Source: Actinoplanes aureus
GTDB taxonomy: Bacteria > Actinomycetota > Actinomycetes > Mycobacteriales > Micromonosporaceae
DNA: 64,000 nucleotides
Reading direction: 5' to 3'
Assembly: GCF_015704865.1 (NCBI RefSeq)
Contig: NZ_JADQTO010000010.1
Span: 248,001-312,000, forward strand
In this document: positions 34,733-44,340 of the stretch, one piece after another
How the letters are laid out: every line of letters starts with the position of its first letter
Numbering within the stretch: position 1 is the stretch's first letter
Made by a program: the position numbers and the translations under genes
The notes under the pieces: generated by a model
The model's input: the letters and a program-made list of their open reading frames with translations, nothing else
Database searches by the model: none
What the model was told of the DNA's origin: nothing

Positions 34733-35377
34733 CTAGTCCGGCCGGGGAATCAGCAGGTGGCGGTTGAACGCCTCGGCGACGGCGGCGGCGCGGTCCGCGA
34801 CACCCAGCTTGGCGTAGACGTTGAGCAGGTGGCTCTTGACCGTGGCCTCGGTGATGAACAGCCGCGCCGCCACCTCGCGGTTGGTGTTCCCGGCCGCGAC
34901 CAGTTCGAGGACCTCGAGTTCGCGCTGGCTGAGCAGCTGCGGCGCGGGTGTGCGGACCCGGTTGACCAGCCGGGCCGCCACCGCCGGGGAGAGCACGGTC
35001 TCGCCCTTCGCCGCGGCCCGGGCGCCGCGCAGCAGCTCCTCCCGGAGGGCGTCCTTGAGCAGGTAGCCGGTGGCGCCCGCCTCGATCGCCGGCAGCACGT
35101 GGCTGTCGTTGTCGTACGTGGTCAGCACCAGCACCCGGGCGCCGACGCCGAGCCGGGCCAGCTCTTTGATGGCGGTCAGCCCGTCCATGCCCGGCATGCG
35201 GAGGTCCATCAGGATCAGGTCGGGATGCAGCGCCTGCGCCATCCGGACCACCTCGGCGCCGTCGGCGGCCACGCCCAGCACCTCGAACCCGGGTGCGGAG
35301 GCGTACATGCTGCTCAGCCCGTCCCGGACGATCGGATGGTCATCGGCGATGAGCAGCCGGATCGGCTGATCGGTCAT
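34733..35377 (-). CDS. NarL/LuxR-type response regulator
   Basis: A 214-residue response regulator: receiver domain 1-125 with phospho-acceptor Asp58 (DLILMDLRMPGMDG) and Lys in GYLLKDA; LuxR helix-turn-helix at about 148-205 (LSQRELEVLELVAAGNTNREVAARL, then FITEATVKSHLLNVYAKLG). Its ATG overlaps the kinase stop (ATGA). With the kinase and the upstream ABC-2 exporter it forms a four-gene operon, a common drug- or envelope-stress-sensing arrangement. Confidence 0.95.
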   Translation of the reverse strand: MTDQPIRLLIADDHPIVRDGLSSMYASAPGFEVLGVAADGAEVVRMAQALHPDLILMDLRMPGMDGLTAIKELARLGVGARVLVLTTYDNDSHVLPAIEAGATGYLLKDALREELLRGARAAAKGETVLSPAVAARLVNRVRTPAPQLLSQRELEVLELVAAGNTNREVAARLFITEATVKSHLLNVYAKLGVADRAAAVAEAFNRHLLIPRPD

Positions 35378-36609
35378 CGGTCGCTCCTCGTCGGCTGGAG
35401 GGGGACGCACGCCGAGATCCCGGTCCCGGCGCCCGGTTCGGACTCGATCCGCAGCGTCCCGGAGAGCGCTTCGACCCGCTGCCGCATGATGGTAAGGCCG
35501 AACCCGCCGGGGCCGTCCGGCGAAAGATCGGCGGAGTCGAAGCCGCGGCCGTCGTCCAGTACGTCCAGCGCCACCTCGTCCTCCAGGTAGGACAGGGTCA
35601 CTCCGACCCTGGTCGCCTCCGCGTGCCGGGCGATGTTGGCCAGCGCCTCCTGTGCCGTCCGGAGCAGCGCGAACTCGGCCTCCGGCGGCATCGGCCGTGG
35701 GGTTCCGGTGGTCGTGACCCGTACCGGCAGTCCCTGTATCGCCGACCAGCGATCGGCGACCTCGGTAAGCGCGTCGCCGAGGTGCGCGGTCTCCAGCGAC
35801 TCGGGCCGCAGCGCGTCGACCGAGCGCCGCGCCTCGACCAGGCTCTGCCGGGCCAGCCCCTTCGCGGCCTCGAAGTGCCGCCGCCACGGATCGGGGATCT
35901 CCCGGGCCTGCTCGGCGGCCTGCAACTGGGCGATGATCCCGGTGAGTCCCTGTGCCACGGTGTCGTGGATCTCGCGGGCCATCCGCCGGCGCTCCTCCAG
36001 GACCCCGGTCTCCTTCGCCTGGGCGAGCAGCCGGTTCTGCAATCCGGCGTTCTCGGCGGCGGCGGCTTCCAGCTGATGGTTGGCCCGGCTCAGATCGGCC
36101 AGGGCGGTGCCGAGCTCGATCCGCTGGCGCTCGTCGAGGTGGAGCACCCAGGCCATGCCGGTCATGACGACGATGTTGAACACCACGATGGCCGCGTAGA
36201 TTGCGAGGCCGGCGGCGTCCTTGTCGAAGCTCGACGCCTGCGCGGTCGCGGCCACGACCGCCATGACGGTGATCGCCGGCAGCCGCCACGGCCAGGGCAG
36301 GATCGCGAACGCGTGGATGTAGGCGACCGTGGTGAACAACCCGAACATCGGGTCCCGCAGCACCAGGACCAGGGTCAGCCACGCCAGCCCGACGAAGAAC
36401 ACCGCCATCGGCAGGAGCCGGTCCCACGACTCGGGGCGCAGGGTGAACATCCCCAGCATCCAGGCCGCGGTTGTCGCGCACAGGCCGAGGTTGACTGCCA
36501 GTTCGGTGCCGCTCTTCGTGATCACCGTGTAGGCGGTCAGGGCGGCCAGCAAACCGTACGGCACCGCGGTCACGAGCTGCCACGGCGGCCGCGGGGTTTC
36601 GCTGCTCAT
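35374..36609 (-). CDS. Sensor histidine kinase, NarL-partner (HisKA_3) type
   Basis: About 411 residues: six membrane helices (about 15-175), a coiled-coil linker, the HisKA_3 dimerisation region with the phospho-His in MAREIHDTVAQGLTGI, and a HATPase domain (LLRTAQEALANIARHAEA, VLDDGRGFD, GGFGLTIMRQRVEAL). There is no large extracytoplasmic loop, so it probably senses signals within the membrane. The start is ATG 36609 or GTG 36618. It is coupled to the response regulator gene by ATGA and lies 10 bases after the ABC permease gene. Confidence 0.93.
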   Translation of the reverse strand: MSSETPRPPWQLVTAVPYGLLAALTAYTVITKSGTELAVNLGLCATTAAWMLGMFTLRPESWDRLLPMAVFFVGLAWLTLVLVLRDPMFGLFTTVAYIHAFAILPWPWRLPAITVMAVVAATAQASSFDKDAAGLAIYAAIVVFNIVVMTGMAWVLHLDERQRIELGTALADLSRANHQLEAAAAENAGLQNRLLAQAKETGVLEERRRMAREIHDTVAQGLTGIIAQLQAAEQAREIPDPWRRHFEAAKGLARQSLVEARRSVDALRPESLETAHLGDALTEVADRWSAIQGLPVRVTTTGTPRPMPPEAEFALLRTAQEALANIARHAEATRVGVTLSYLEDEVALDVLDDGRGFDSADLSPDGPGGFGLTIMRQRVEALSGTLRIESEPGAGTGISACVPLQPTRSDR

Positions 36610-36619
36610 GGATCGCACC

Positions 36620-37351
36620 CTATTCCCAGCGGAACCAGCGGATCGACGCAGCTGAGCAGACCACCGCGTACGCCAGCAGGATCAGCACCGGCTGCCAGCC
36701 CGGGAAGCCGCCCTCGTACGCGTCCTGGAACGCCCGCGCCCCCGCGCCGAGCGGAGAGGCGTGGCTGATCTCGCGCAGCACCGGAGGCATCTCGGAGATC
36801 GGCACCCAGAGCCCGGCGAGGAACATCATCGGGAAGTACAGCACCGTGCCGATCGACGTGGCGAGCCCGCGCCCGGGTGCGAGCGCGGTGATCAGCAGGC
36901 CGATCGAGAGCAGCGCGGCCGTCACGAGCAGCCAGGCGGCAGTGAAGCCGGCGACGTTGTCCGGCAGCCGTGCCCCGAACACGGTCCAGGCGACGGCGAG
37001 GAAGAGCACGACCGCGACGACCGCGATGGCCAGGTTCGCGACGAGCTGGGCGGCGAGCACCCGGGCCGGCCCGGCCGGCGTGGTCTGCAGGCGTCTCAGC
37101 ACGCCGTTCTCCCGATAGCCGGCGAGTGTGTTCGGCAGCGCGATCAGGGCCAGCATCGCCACGTTGAACATGATGATGATGGGCACGTAGATCTCGAAGA
37201 CGGTCAGCCCGCCGGCGGACTCCACGGTCTCCCGCATGAAGGGGACGTTGCCGAGGATGATCAGCAGGATCAGGGGGAAGGCGACGCCCCAGATCGGGCC
37301 GACCTTCTCGCGTATCGACAGTCTGGTCTCGACGATGACGAGGCTGGACAT
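36620..37351 (-). CDS. ABC-2 type exporter permease
   Basis: A 243-residue ABC-2 membrane subunit with six helices. The N-terminal half carries YRENGVLRRLQTTPAGPARVLAAQL, the cytoplasmic coupling region of DrrB-like permeases. It works with the ATPase encoded just upstream (15-base gap) and probably exports a drug or lipid. The downstream kinase and response regulator likely control the operon. Confidence 0.92.
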   Translation of the reverse strand: MSSLVIVETRLSIREKVGPIWGVAFPLILLIILGNVPFMRETVESAGGLTVFEIYVPIIIMFNVAMLALIALPNTLAGYRENGVLRRLQTTPAGPARVLAAQLVANLAIAVVAVVLFLAVAWTVFGARLPDNVAGFTAAWLLVTAALLSIGLLITALAPGRGLATSIGTVLYFPMMFLAGLWVPISEMPPVLREISHASPLGAGARAFQDAYEGGFPGWQPVLILLAYAVVCSAASIRWFRWE

Positions 37352-37366
37352 GGTGGGTGTTCCTCT

Positions 37367-38278
37367 CTACTGCTTGCGGAGGAGGGAGACGTACGCGTCC
37401 TCGAGGCTCGCCTGCTCGACGCGCAGCAGTTCGGCCGTGATGTCGTTGCGGGCCAGGACCGCGGTGACCGCGGCGACCACGTTCGCGGTGCCGTCGACGA
37501 CGACGAAGCCGCCGCGGTGCTCGACGCGTTTGACGTCGGACAGCACCGTCAGGAGCGCGTCGTCGAAGGGGCGAGACGGCCGGAACCGGAGGCGCTGGTC
37601 GATGCCGGCCCGCTCGGTCAGACCGGCCGGGGTGTCGACCGTGACGACCCGGCCGGCGTCGATCAGGGCGATCCGGTCGCAGAGCCGCTCGGCCTCCTCC
37701 ATGAAGTGGGTGACCAGCACGATCGTGACGCCGCGGGCGCGTACGCCCTCGATCAGTTCCCAGGTGTCACGCCGCGCCTGCGGGTCCAGTCCGGTGGTGA
37801 GTTCGTCGAGGATCGCGATCCGCGGGTTGCCCACCAGCGCGAGGGCGATCGAGAGGCGCTGCTTCTGCCCGCCGGAGAGCTTCGAATAGCGTGCCTTCGC
37901 TTTCGGGGTCAGGCCGAGGGATTCCATCAACTCGCGCCAGTCGGCCGGGTCGGGATAGAACGAGCTGTAGAGCTCCAGCGCCTCGGCGACCCGTAGCTGG
38001 TCGGGCAGTTGACCGGTCTGCAGCTGAACGCCGAGCGCCCGGGTCACCTCGGCCCGGTCCCGGAGCGGGTCGTGTCCGAGGACCTCGATCTCGCCCCGGT
38101 CCGGTACGCGGATACCGGCCACGCACTCCACGGTCGTGGTCTTGCCGGCGCCGTTCGGGCCGAGGATGCCGAAGATCTCTCCGGGTTCGATGCTGAGCGA
38201 GACGTCGTCGACCGCGACGGTGTCTCCGTAACGCTTGTGCAGGTTGCGGACCTCAATGACGGCTGACATGCGATTCAT
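37367..38278 (-). CDS. ABC-2 exporter ATP-binding protein
   Basis: A 303-residue DrrA-like ATPase: Walker A GPNGAGKTTT, Q-loop in LQTGQLPDQ, signature LSGGQKQRLSIALAL, Walker B IAILDELTTGLDP (Leu where Pro is usual in DEPT), H-loop LVTHFMEEAE. The C-terminal ~70 residues are the extra domain of drug exporters. The start is ATG 38278 or 38269. It is the first gene of an exporter/two-component operon and diverges from an MFS pump with a TetR operator in the gap. Confidence 0.95.
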   Translation of the reverse strand: MNRMSAVIEVRNLHKRYGDTVAVDDVSLSIEPGEIFGILGPNGAGKTTTVECVAGIRVPDRGEIEVLGHDPLRDRAEVTRALGVQLQTGQLPDQLRVAEALELYSSFYPDPADWRELMESLGLTPKAKARYSKLSGGQKQRLSIALALVGNPRIAILDELTTGLDPQARRDTWELIEGVRARGVTIVLVTHFMEEAERLCDRIALIDAGRVVTVDTPAGLTERAGIDQRLRFRPSRPFDDALLTVLSDVKRVEHRGGFVVVDGTANVVAAVTAVLARNDITAELLRVEQASLEDAYVSLLRKQ

Positions 38279-38349
38279 CGTTTCGCCGCGCGAGCGCGGC
38301 CTGCAGTCACCAGAAGACGGGCCCGAACCAACCGATCGGTGGGTTCAAA

Positions 38350-38373
38350 ACTGTACCGACCAGTCGGTACAGT
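38350..38373. promoter_or_regulatory. TetR operator upstream of the MFS pump
   Basis: Eleven-base arms ACTGTACCGAC and GTCGGTACAGT flank a CA spacer: a perfect 11-2-11 repeat. It ends six bases before the MFS GTG start. The probable ligand-responsive repressor is the TetR gene at the end of the same operon. Confidence 0.8.
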
Positions 38374-38379
38374 ATCGAA

Positions 38380-39834
38380 GTGACCACAACCCTGCCTCAG
38401 ACCGGCCGCCGTCGCTGGGCCGCGCTCGGCGTGCTCTCCGCGGCCGTGCTGCTGCTGTCGATCGACGGGACCGTCCTGGCGCTCGCGGTGCCGTCGCTGA
38501 CCGAGGCCCTGTCGCCGACCGCCGAGCAGATCATCTGGATCGGCGACATCTACTCGCTCGCGCTGGCCGGCCTGCTCGCCCTGATGGGCAACCTCGCCGA
38601 CCGGCTCGGCCGCAAGCGCGTCCTGCTCACCGGCTCGGTGCTGTTCGGCCTGGTGTCGCTGCTCGCGGCATTCGCCACAAGCGCCGAGCAGCTGATCGCG
38701 GCACGCCTGCTGCTCGGCGTCGCGGGCGCCACCCTGATGCCCTCGACGCTCTCGCTGATCCGCAACATCTTCCCGGACGACGCCGAGCGCACCCGGGCCG
38801 TCGCCGTCTGGTCGGCCGCGTTCGGCGCCGGATCCGCGGCCGGCCCGATGGTCGGCGGATTCCTGCTGGAGCACTTCTGGTGGGGCTCGGTCTTCCTGAT
38901 CAACGTGCCGGTCATGCTGGCCGTCGTCATCTCCGGCATCGTCCTGCTGCCCGAGTCCCGCGACCCGAGCCCCGGCCGCTTTGACCTCGCCTCCGCCGCT
39001 CTGTCCATGCTCGCCGTCGTCCCGATCGTCTACTCGATCACCCACCTGGCGACCGGCGGCATCAGCCCGCTGTTCCTGGTCGGTGCCGTCGCCGGGGTGC
39101 TCTTCGTCCGCCGCCAGCGCCGCCTGGCCAACCCGATGCTCGACGTCGACCTGTTCCGCAGCCCGGCTTTCTCCGGTGCCGTCGCGGCCAACGTGATCGC
39201 CATCTTCGCCCTGGTCGGCCTGCTCTTCTTCTTCTCTCAGTACCTTCAGTTCGCCCGCGGCTTCAGCCCGCTGGAGGCCGGCCTGGCCGAGCTCCCGGCG
39301 ACGCTCGCCTCGATCGTGGTGGTCGGCCTGGTCGGTGTGGCGATCCGGCGGCTGGGCCGGGGGCGCGCGATCGCCGTCTCGCTCGCGCTCGCCGCGGCGG
39401 GTCTCGCTCTGGTGGCGCCTGCGGCGGGCCAGTCCTGGTACGGGTGGCTCGCGCTCTGCCTCGTACCGGTCGGGCTCGGTGTCGGCCTGGCCATGACCCT
39501 GGCCGGTGACGCGATCATCTCCGCCGCGCCGCCTCGCAAAGCGGGGTCGGTTTCGGCGGTCACCGAGACCGCCAACGAACTCGGCGTCGTCCTCGGCATC
39601 GCCGTGCTCGGCTCGATGATCACCGCGCTCTACCGCTCGAACCTCGTGCTGCCCGCATCCGCGCCCGCCGAGGCGACGGATTCACTCGGTATGGCGTTGC
39701 AGGTCCTCGACCCGGCGCTCACCGGGATCGCCAAGGAGGCGTTCGTGTCCGCCATGCAGACCACGTCGCTGGTCGCAGCCGGCTGCACGCTCGTGGCGGG
39801 CGTGGTGGCGTGGCGACTGATTCCGTCTCGATAG
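38380..39834 (+). CDS. MFS drug-efflux transporter (DHA2/EmrB-QacA type)
   Basis: A 484-residue major facilitator with about 14 membrane helices. Motif A is GNLADRLGRKRVL, motif C lies around GAGSAAGPMVGGFLLEHFWW. Such pumps expel drugs with proton antiport. The GTG start lies six bases past a 24-bp palindrome, leaving no room for a normal ribosome site, so the mRNA may be leaderless or the site may overlap the operator. A TetR gene follows after nine bases and should be its repressor. Confidence 0.93.
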   Translation: MTTTLPQTGRRRWAALGVLSAAVLLLSIDGTVLALAVPSLTEALSPTAEQIIWIGDIYSLALAGLLALMGNLADRLGRKRVLLTGSVLFGLVSLLAAFATSAEQLIAARLLLGVAGATLMPSTLSLIRNIFPDDAERTRAVAVWSAAFGAGSAAGPMVGGFLLEHFWWGSVFLINVPVMLAVVISGIVLLPESRDPSPGRFDLASAALSMLAVVPIVYSITHLATGGISPLFLVGAVAGVLFVRRQRRLANPMLDVDLFRSPAFSGAVAANVIAIFALVGLLFFFSQYLQFARGFSPLEAGLAELPATLASIVVVGLVGVAIRRLGRGRAIAVSLALAAAGLALVAPAAGQSWYGWLALCLVPVGLGVGLAMTLAGDAIISAAPPRKAGSVSAVTETANELGVVLGIAVLGSMITALYRSNLVLPASAPAEATDSLGMALQVLDPALTGIAKEAFVSAMQTTSLVAAGCTLVAGVVAWRLIPSR

Positions 39835-39843
39835 CCTCTGCGA

Positions 39844-40431
39844 ATGGGACGAACAGCCGGCCGCTCACCGCAGGACACCCGGCGGGCGCTCCTCGACGCG
39901 GCGGGTGAGGCCATCCGTACGCGCGGGGTCAACGCCACCCTCGACGAGATCGCACGGCACGCCGGTGTCTCCAAGGGCGGCCTGATCTATCACTTCGCCA
40001 GCAAGGACGAGCTGATCCTGGAACTCGCCAGGGACCTGCTGGCGTCATTCCGGGCCCAGGTGGAGAACCGGCTCGACCCGGCGGACACCGAGCCCGGCCG
40101 GCTCACCCGGGCGTACGTGCGGGCCCTGCTCGCCCCCACCGAGGACGAGGTCGTGGCTCGCAAGTCGATGGCCCTGATCACCCAGCTGATGACCATCCCG
40201 GCGGTGGCCGAGCTGGTCGACGCCGACACCCGGCAGCTCAACGCCGAACTGCACGCCGACGGCCTGCCGCCCGACGTGATGACCCTGGTGACCGCCACCG
40301 CCGACGGGGTGAGCAGCGCACCGCTGTGGGGTGAGTCCTCGACCGGGCCGGAGATCCGGCAGCTCGAACGGCGCCTGATCCAGCTGACCCGGCAGCCCGG
40401 CCTGTGGCAAGAGCTGCCCTGGGAGGAATGA
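39844..40431 (+). CDS. TetR-family repressor of the MFS pump
   Basis: A 195-residue TetR protein with helix-turn-helix ATLDEIARHAGVSKGGLIYH followed by FASKDELILELA and a helical ligand domain. It is the second gene of the MFS operon (nine-base gap); the perfect 11-2-11 operator lies before the first gene, giving negative feedback with the pump. GH15 follows after 28 bases and may or may not be co-transcribed. Confidence 0.9.
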   Translation: MGRTAGRSPQDTRRALLDAAGEAIRTRGVNATLDEIARHAGVSKGGLIYHFASKDELILELARDLLASFRAQVENRLDPADTEPGRLTRAYVRALLAPTEDEVVARKSMALITQLMTIPAVAELVDADTRQLNAELHADGLPPDVMTLVTATADGVSSAPLWGESSTGPEIRQLERRLIQLTRQPGLWQELPWEE

Positions 40432-40459
40432 CCCTTCGGGGCCTGGGTAATGCGAGGCC

Positions 40460-42259
40460 ATGGCGCTGCCGATCGAGGATTACGCGATCATCGCCGACAC
40501 GCAGACGTCTGCGCTGGTCGGCCGGAACGGATCAATCGACTGGCTGTGCGTGCCACGGTTCGACTCCGGGGCGATCTTCGCCGCGCTGCTCGGCGACGAG
40601 GAGAACGGGCACTGGACCCTGTGCCCGGCCGGCGACTACACCGCACGCCGCTGGTACCGGGACGAGACGCTGGTGCTGGAGACCGAGTTCGAGACCGAGG
40701 ACGGCGTGGTCCGGCTGATCGACTTCATGCCGCCGCGGACCGAGTCGCCGTCGGTCGTGCGCATCGTCGAGGGTGTCCGCGGCGAGGTCGAGATGAGCAT
40801 GGTGCTGCGGCTGCGATTCGACTACGGGCACGTGGTGCCGTGGGTCTACCGGGAGCAGGGCGACCTGGTCGCGGTGGCCGGACCGGACGCGGCCTGGCTG
40901 CGCACCCCGGTCCAGACGCGCGGCGAGAACCTGGCGACCAGGGCGGAGTTCACCGTACGGGCCGGCGATCAGGTGCCGTTCACGCTGACCTGGCGGCCGT
41001 CGCATCTGACGCCGCCGGAGAGCGCGAACCCGGTGCACCAGCTCGGCGTCACCGAGGGCTACTGGCGTGGCTGGGTGTCCGAGTGCACCTACGAGGGTGA
41101 GTGGCGCGACGCGGTCGTACGCTCACTGTTGACTTTGAAGGCCCTGACCTACGCCCCGACCGGCGGCATCGTGGCCGCCGCGACCACCAGCCTGCCGGAG
41201 AAGCTCGGCGGCGTCCGCAACTGGGACTACCGGTTCTGCTGGCTGCGCGACGCGACGATCACCCTGCAGTCGCTGCTCTACTCGGGTTTCCAGAGCGAGG
41301 CGCGAGCCTGGCGCAAGTGGCTGCTGCGGGCGATCGCCGGCAACCCCGCGGAACTCCAGATCATGTACGGGGTGGCCGGCGAACGCCGCCTGGACGAGTA
41401 CGTGGCCACCTGGCTGACCGGCTACGACGGCAACCCGGTGCGGATCGGCAACGCCGCCGCCGAGCAGTTCCAGCTCGACGTCTACGGCGAGGTGATGGAC
41501 GCCCTGCACCAGGGCCGGCGCGCCGGGTTGAAGGCGGACGATCCGTCCTGGGGCTTGCAGGTGCAGCTGATGGAGTTCGTCGAGGAGCACTGGCGTGACC
41601 CGGACGAGGGCATCTGGGAGGTCCGAGGTGGACCGAAGCAGTTCGTGCACTCCAAGCTGATGGCCTGGGTGGCGGCCGACCGGGCGGTCAAGGCCGTCGA
41701 CGAGTTCGACCTGGACGGGCCGATCGACCGGTGGACCCGGCTGCGCGACGACATCCGCGCCGACATCCTGGAGAACGGCTACGACCCGGACCGGAAGACC
41801 TTCACCCAGTTCTACGGCTCCGAGGAGCTGGACGCGGCACTGCTCATGGTCCCGCTGGTCGGGTTCCTGCCGGCCGACGACGAGCGGGTGATCGGCACCG
41901 TCGCCGCGATCGAGGAGCACCTGCTCGTGGATGGCTTCGTCCAGCGCTACACCCAGCACCCGGACACCGATGTGGACGGGCTGCCGCCCGGCGAGGGCGC
42001 GTTCCTGGCCTGCACGTTCTGGCTGGCCGACAACTATGCGCTGATGGGCCGGCACGACGAGGCCCGGGAGACCTTCGCCCGGCTGCTCGCGCTGCGCAAC
42101 GACGTGGGCCTGCTCTCCGAGGAGTACGACACCGCGGCCGGCCGGCTGGTCGGCAACTTCCCGCAGGCGTTCAGCCACGTCCCGCTGATCGACACCGCGC
42201 GTACGCTGACCAGCGCACTCGCCCCTACCGAGGCCCGGGTCCGGGAGGGGTTGCGGTGA
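40460..42259 (+). CDS. GH15 family glucoamylase/trehalase-like enzyme
   Basis: A 599-residue cytoplasmic GH15 protein: N-terminal beta-sandwich (IEDYAIIADTQTSALVGRNGSIDWLCVPRFDS) and an (alpha/alpha)6 barrel containing GGVRNWDYRFCWLRDATITL and the C-terminal catalytic-base segment LLSEEYDTAAGRLVGNFPQAFSH. No signal peptide is seen. Related mycobacterial proteins are trehalases, others are glucoamylases; sequence alone does not decide. Its end overlaps an opposing MFS gene by 35 bases. Confidence 0.9.
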   Translation: MALPIEDYAIIADTQTSALVGRNGSIDWLCVPRFDSGAIFAALLGDEENGHWTLCPAGDYTARRWYRDETLVLETEFETEDGVVRLIDFMPPRTESPSVVRIVEGVRGEVEMSMVLRLRFDYGHVVPWVYREQGDLVAVAGPDAAWLRTPVQTRGENLATRAEFTVRAGDQVPFTLTWRPSHLTPPESANPVHQLGVTEGYWRGWVSECTYEGEWRDAVVRSLLTLKALTYAPTGGIVAAATTSLPEKLGGVRNWDYRFCWLRDATITLQSLLYSGFQSEARAWRKWLLRAIAGNPAELQIMYGVAGERRLDEYVATWLTGYDGNPVRIGNAAAEQFQLDVYGEVMDALHQGRRAGLKADDPSWGLQVQLMEFVEEHWRDPDEGIWEVRGGPKQFVHSKLMAWVAADRAVKAVDEFDLDGPIDRWTRLRDDIRADILENGYDPDRKTFTQFYGSEELDAALLMVPLVGFLPADDERVIGTVAAIEEHLLVDGFVQRYTQHPDTDVDGLPPGEGAFLACTFWLADNYALMGRHDEARETFARLLALRNDVGLLSEEYDTAAGRLVGNFPQAFSHVPLIDTARTLTSALAPTEARVREGLR

Positions 42260-43580
42260 GCCCGCGGATCAGCGGGAGGCAGGCCAGCATCGCTCCCCCG
42301 GCGGTGAGCAGCCCGATTCGGTAACCGGCGGCTCCGGCACCGGCCGCCGCCGCGAGCGGGCCGAGGACGGCGAGCCCGGCGGCGGTGCCGAGCTCCTGCG
42401 CGGAGTTCAGCAGGCCGGAAGCCACACCCTGGCGGTCGTCGGCCACCCCGGTCGTCCCGGCGACGAAGGTGGGCGCGTAGGACAGGCCGCTGCCGAGGGC
42501 GAGCAGCAGCAACGGGGCCAGCGCGTCACGCAGGTAGCTGCCGTCGGCCGGCATCCGGGAGAGCAGCAGCATCCCGGCCGCTAGCAGCAGGAAGCCGGCG
42601 GTCAGCAGGGCGCGTACGCCGTACCGGCCGACCAGGGCACCGGCGCGCGGCGAGACCACCAGAACCACCAGGGTGACCGGTGCGAACGCCAGGCCGACCT
42701 GGACCGCGGGGTAGTCCAGAACCTCCTGCAGGTACATGGTGGTGAAGAACAGCGTGGCCGCCAGCGTCCCCGCGTTCACCGCGAGCAGGATGTTGGCCCG
42801 CGCCACGGCGGCGGTGCGCAGCAGCCGGCCATCGAGGATCGGGTCCGGGTGCCGCCGCTCGCCGAGGACGAACACGGTCAGCAGCACCACGGACGCCGCC
42901 GCGAGCGCGGCCGGTGCGAACCCGGCCAGCGCGAGGATCGCGGTGGCCAGGCCGGTGGCGAGCAGGACGGCACCGCGCAGATCGAGCGGCGCTTTGCGCG
43001 GCACCCGGCTCTCGGTGAGGAAGCGGTGCCCGGCGACGATCGCCGCCACGCCGACCGGCACGTTGATCAGGAAGATCCATCGCCAGCCGAGGGTGCCGGT
43101 GATCAGCCCGCCGAGCAGCTGGCCGCCGATCGCGCCGGCCGACCCGACGGCGGCCCAGTATCCGAGCGCCCGGTTGCGGCCGGCGCCTTCGGCGAACGTC
43201 GTGGTGAGCAGGGCCAGGGCGGTCGGCGCGACCATGGCGGCGCCGGCGCCCTGGACGGCGCGGGCGGCGAGCAGCTGCCACTCCGACTGCGCGCAGCCGG
43301 TGGCCAGCGAGGCGACGGTGAACAGCGCCAGGCCGTACAGGAAGAGGCGGCGCCGGCCCAGCAGGTCGCCGGCGCGGCCGAAGACGACGAGCAGGCTGCC
43401 GAAGGTGAGGGTGTACGCGATCGCGGTGAGAACCAGCCGCTCGTCGGGGATGCCCAGCTCGGCGCGGATCGCGGGGATGGCCACGTTCACCACGACCACG
43501 TCGATGATCAGCATCGCCTGTGCGGCGCAGAGCAGGAGCAACACGGCCCGGGACACCGGGCGGACTCGTACCTCGGTCAT
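42225..43580 (-). CDS. MFS efflux transporter
   Basis: A 451-residue major facilitator with about 12-14 helices. Motif A reads FGRAGDLLGRRRLFL, and AVGSAGAIGGQLLGGLI is the antiporter motif C. It diverges from a TetR gene with a 26-base near-perfect inverted repeat between their starts, so induction by an exported compound is likely. The drug is unknown. Confidence 0.92.
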   Translation of the reverse strand: MTEVRVRPVSRAVLLLLCAAQAMLIIDVVVVNVAIPAIRAELGIPDERLVLTAIAYTLTFGSLLVVFGRAGDLLGRRRLFLYGLALFTVASLATGCAQSEWQLLAARAVQGAGAAMVAPTALALLTTTFAEGAGRNRALGYWAAVGSAGAIGGQLLGGLITGTLGWRWIFLINVPVGVAAIVAGHRFLTESRVPRKAPLDLRGAVLLATGLATAILALAGFAPAALAAASVVLLTVFVLGERRHPDPILDGRLLRTAAVARANILLAVNAGTLAATLFFTTMYLQEVLDYPAVQVGLAFAPVTLVVLVVSPRAGALVGRYGVRALLTAGFLLLAAGMLLLSRMPADGSYLRDALAPLLLLALGSGLSYAPTFVAGTTGVADDRQGVASGLLNSAQELGTAAGLAVLGPLAAAAGAGAAGYRIGLLTAGGAMLACLPLIRGLTATPPGPGPR

Positions 43581-43589
43581 GCCCGAACG

Positions 43590-43615
43590 TTACTTTGTGA
43601 ATGTTCATAAAGTAA
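43590..43615. promoter_or_regulatory. TetR operator between MFS and regulator genes
   Basis: Twelve-base arms TTACTTTGTGAA and TTCATAAAGTAA around a TG spacer, with one mismatched pair. It begins 10 bases from the MFS start and ends 22 bases before the TetR start. Confidence 0.8.
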
Positions 43616-43636
43616 AGGCGACTCTAGGATGGCGGC

Positions 43637-44218
43637 ATGACGGGACGCCCACGCACGGTCAGCGACGACACGGTCTTCCGGGCGGTGGCCGACACCGTCA
43701 CCGAGGCCGGTCCAGCAGGGCTGACACTCGCCGCGGTGGCCCGCCGCGCCGGGCTGACCGCCCCCGCTCTCACCCAGCGATTCGGCTCCAAGCGGGGCCT
43801 GCTGGTGGCCTTCGCCACACGAGAGGCCGGCTCGGTCGCCGACGTCTTCGACGCCGCCCGCACCCGCGCCGCCGGCCCGCTCGAGGCGCTGCGCGACGGG
43901 CTGATCGCCTTCACCGCGCCGATCAGCACCCGGGAGGGCCTGGCCAACAACCTGGCCTTCCTCCAGCTGGATCTCACCGACGAGGAGTTGCACACCCACT
44001 CGGCCGCCCAGAGCCGGGCCCTGCGCGCCCAGTTGGTCACCCTCATCGAGGAGGCGGCGGCCGCCGGCGACATCAAGGTGGAGGATCCGGCCGAACTGGC
44101 CGACACGGTCTACGCGGTCTACGCCGGAGCCCAGCTGACCTGGGCCATCGACGGCAGCGGCGACCTCGGGCCGTGGCTCGCCGAGCGCATCGACCGGGTG
44201 CTGGCGCCGTACCGGTGA
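43637..44218 (+). CDS. TetR-family repressor divergent from MFS pump
   Basis: A 193-residue TetR regulator: helix-turn-helix GLTLAAVARRAGLTAPALTQRFG, then SKRGLLVAFATREAG and a helical C-terminal domain. The 26-base dyad in the divergent gap is probably its operator, controlling both itself and the pump. Confidence 0.9.
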   Translation: MTGRPRTVSDDTVFRAVADTVTEAGPAGLTLAAVARRAGLTAPALTQRFGSKRGLLVAFATREAGSVADVFDAARTRAAGPLEALRDGLIAFTAPISTREGLANNLAFLQLDLTDEELHTHSAAQSRALRAQLVTLIEEAAAAGDIKVEDPAELADTVYAVYAGAQLTWAIDGSGDLGPWLAERIDRVLAPYR

Positions 44219-44340
44219 TCGGGATCGGTCCCGCCGCGGGGGCGACCGTCACGTGCACACCCGTAGGCTTCCGGCGATCATGAACCGAAGGCGGCGCCGA
44301 CCCACTCCGGCGGCGACCGGCCGAGGAGAGGTGGTACCCG

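Noticed and set aside
42736..44283. Long plus-strand frame spanning the MFS/TetR divergon
   Set aside because: Antisense to the MFS gene and out of frame with TetR; Arg/Pro/Ser-rich shadow.
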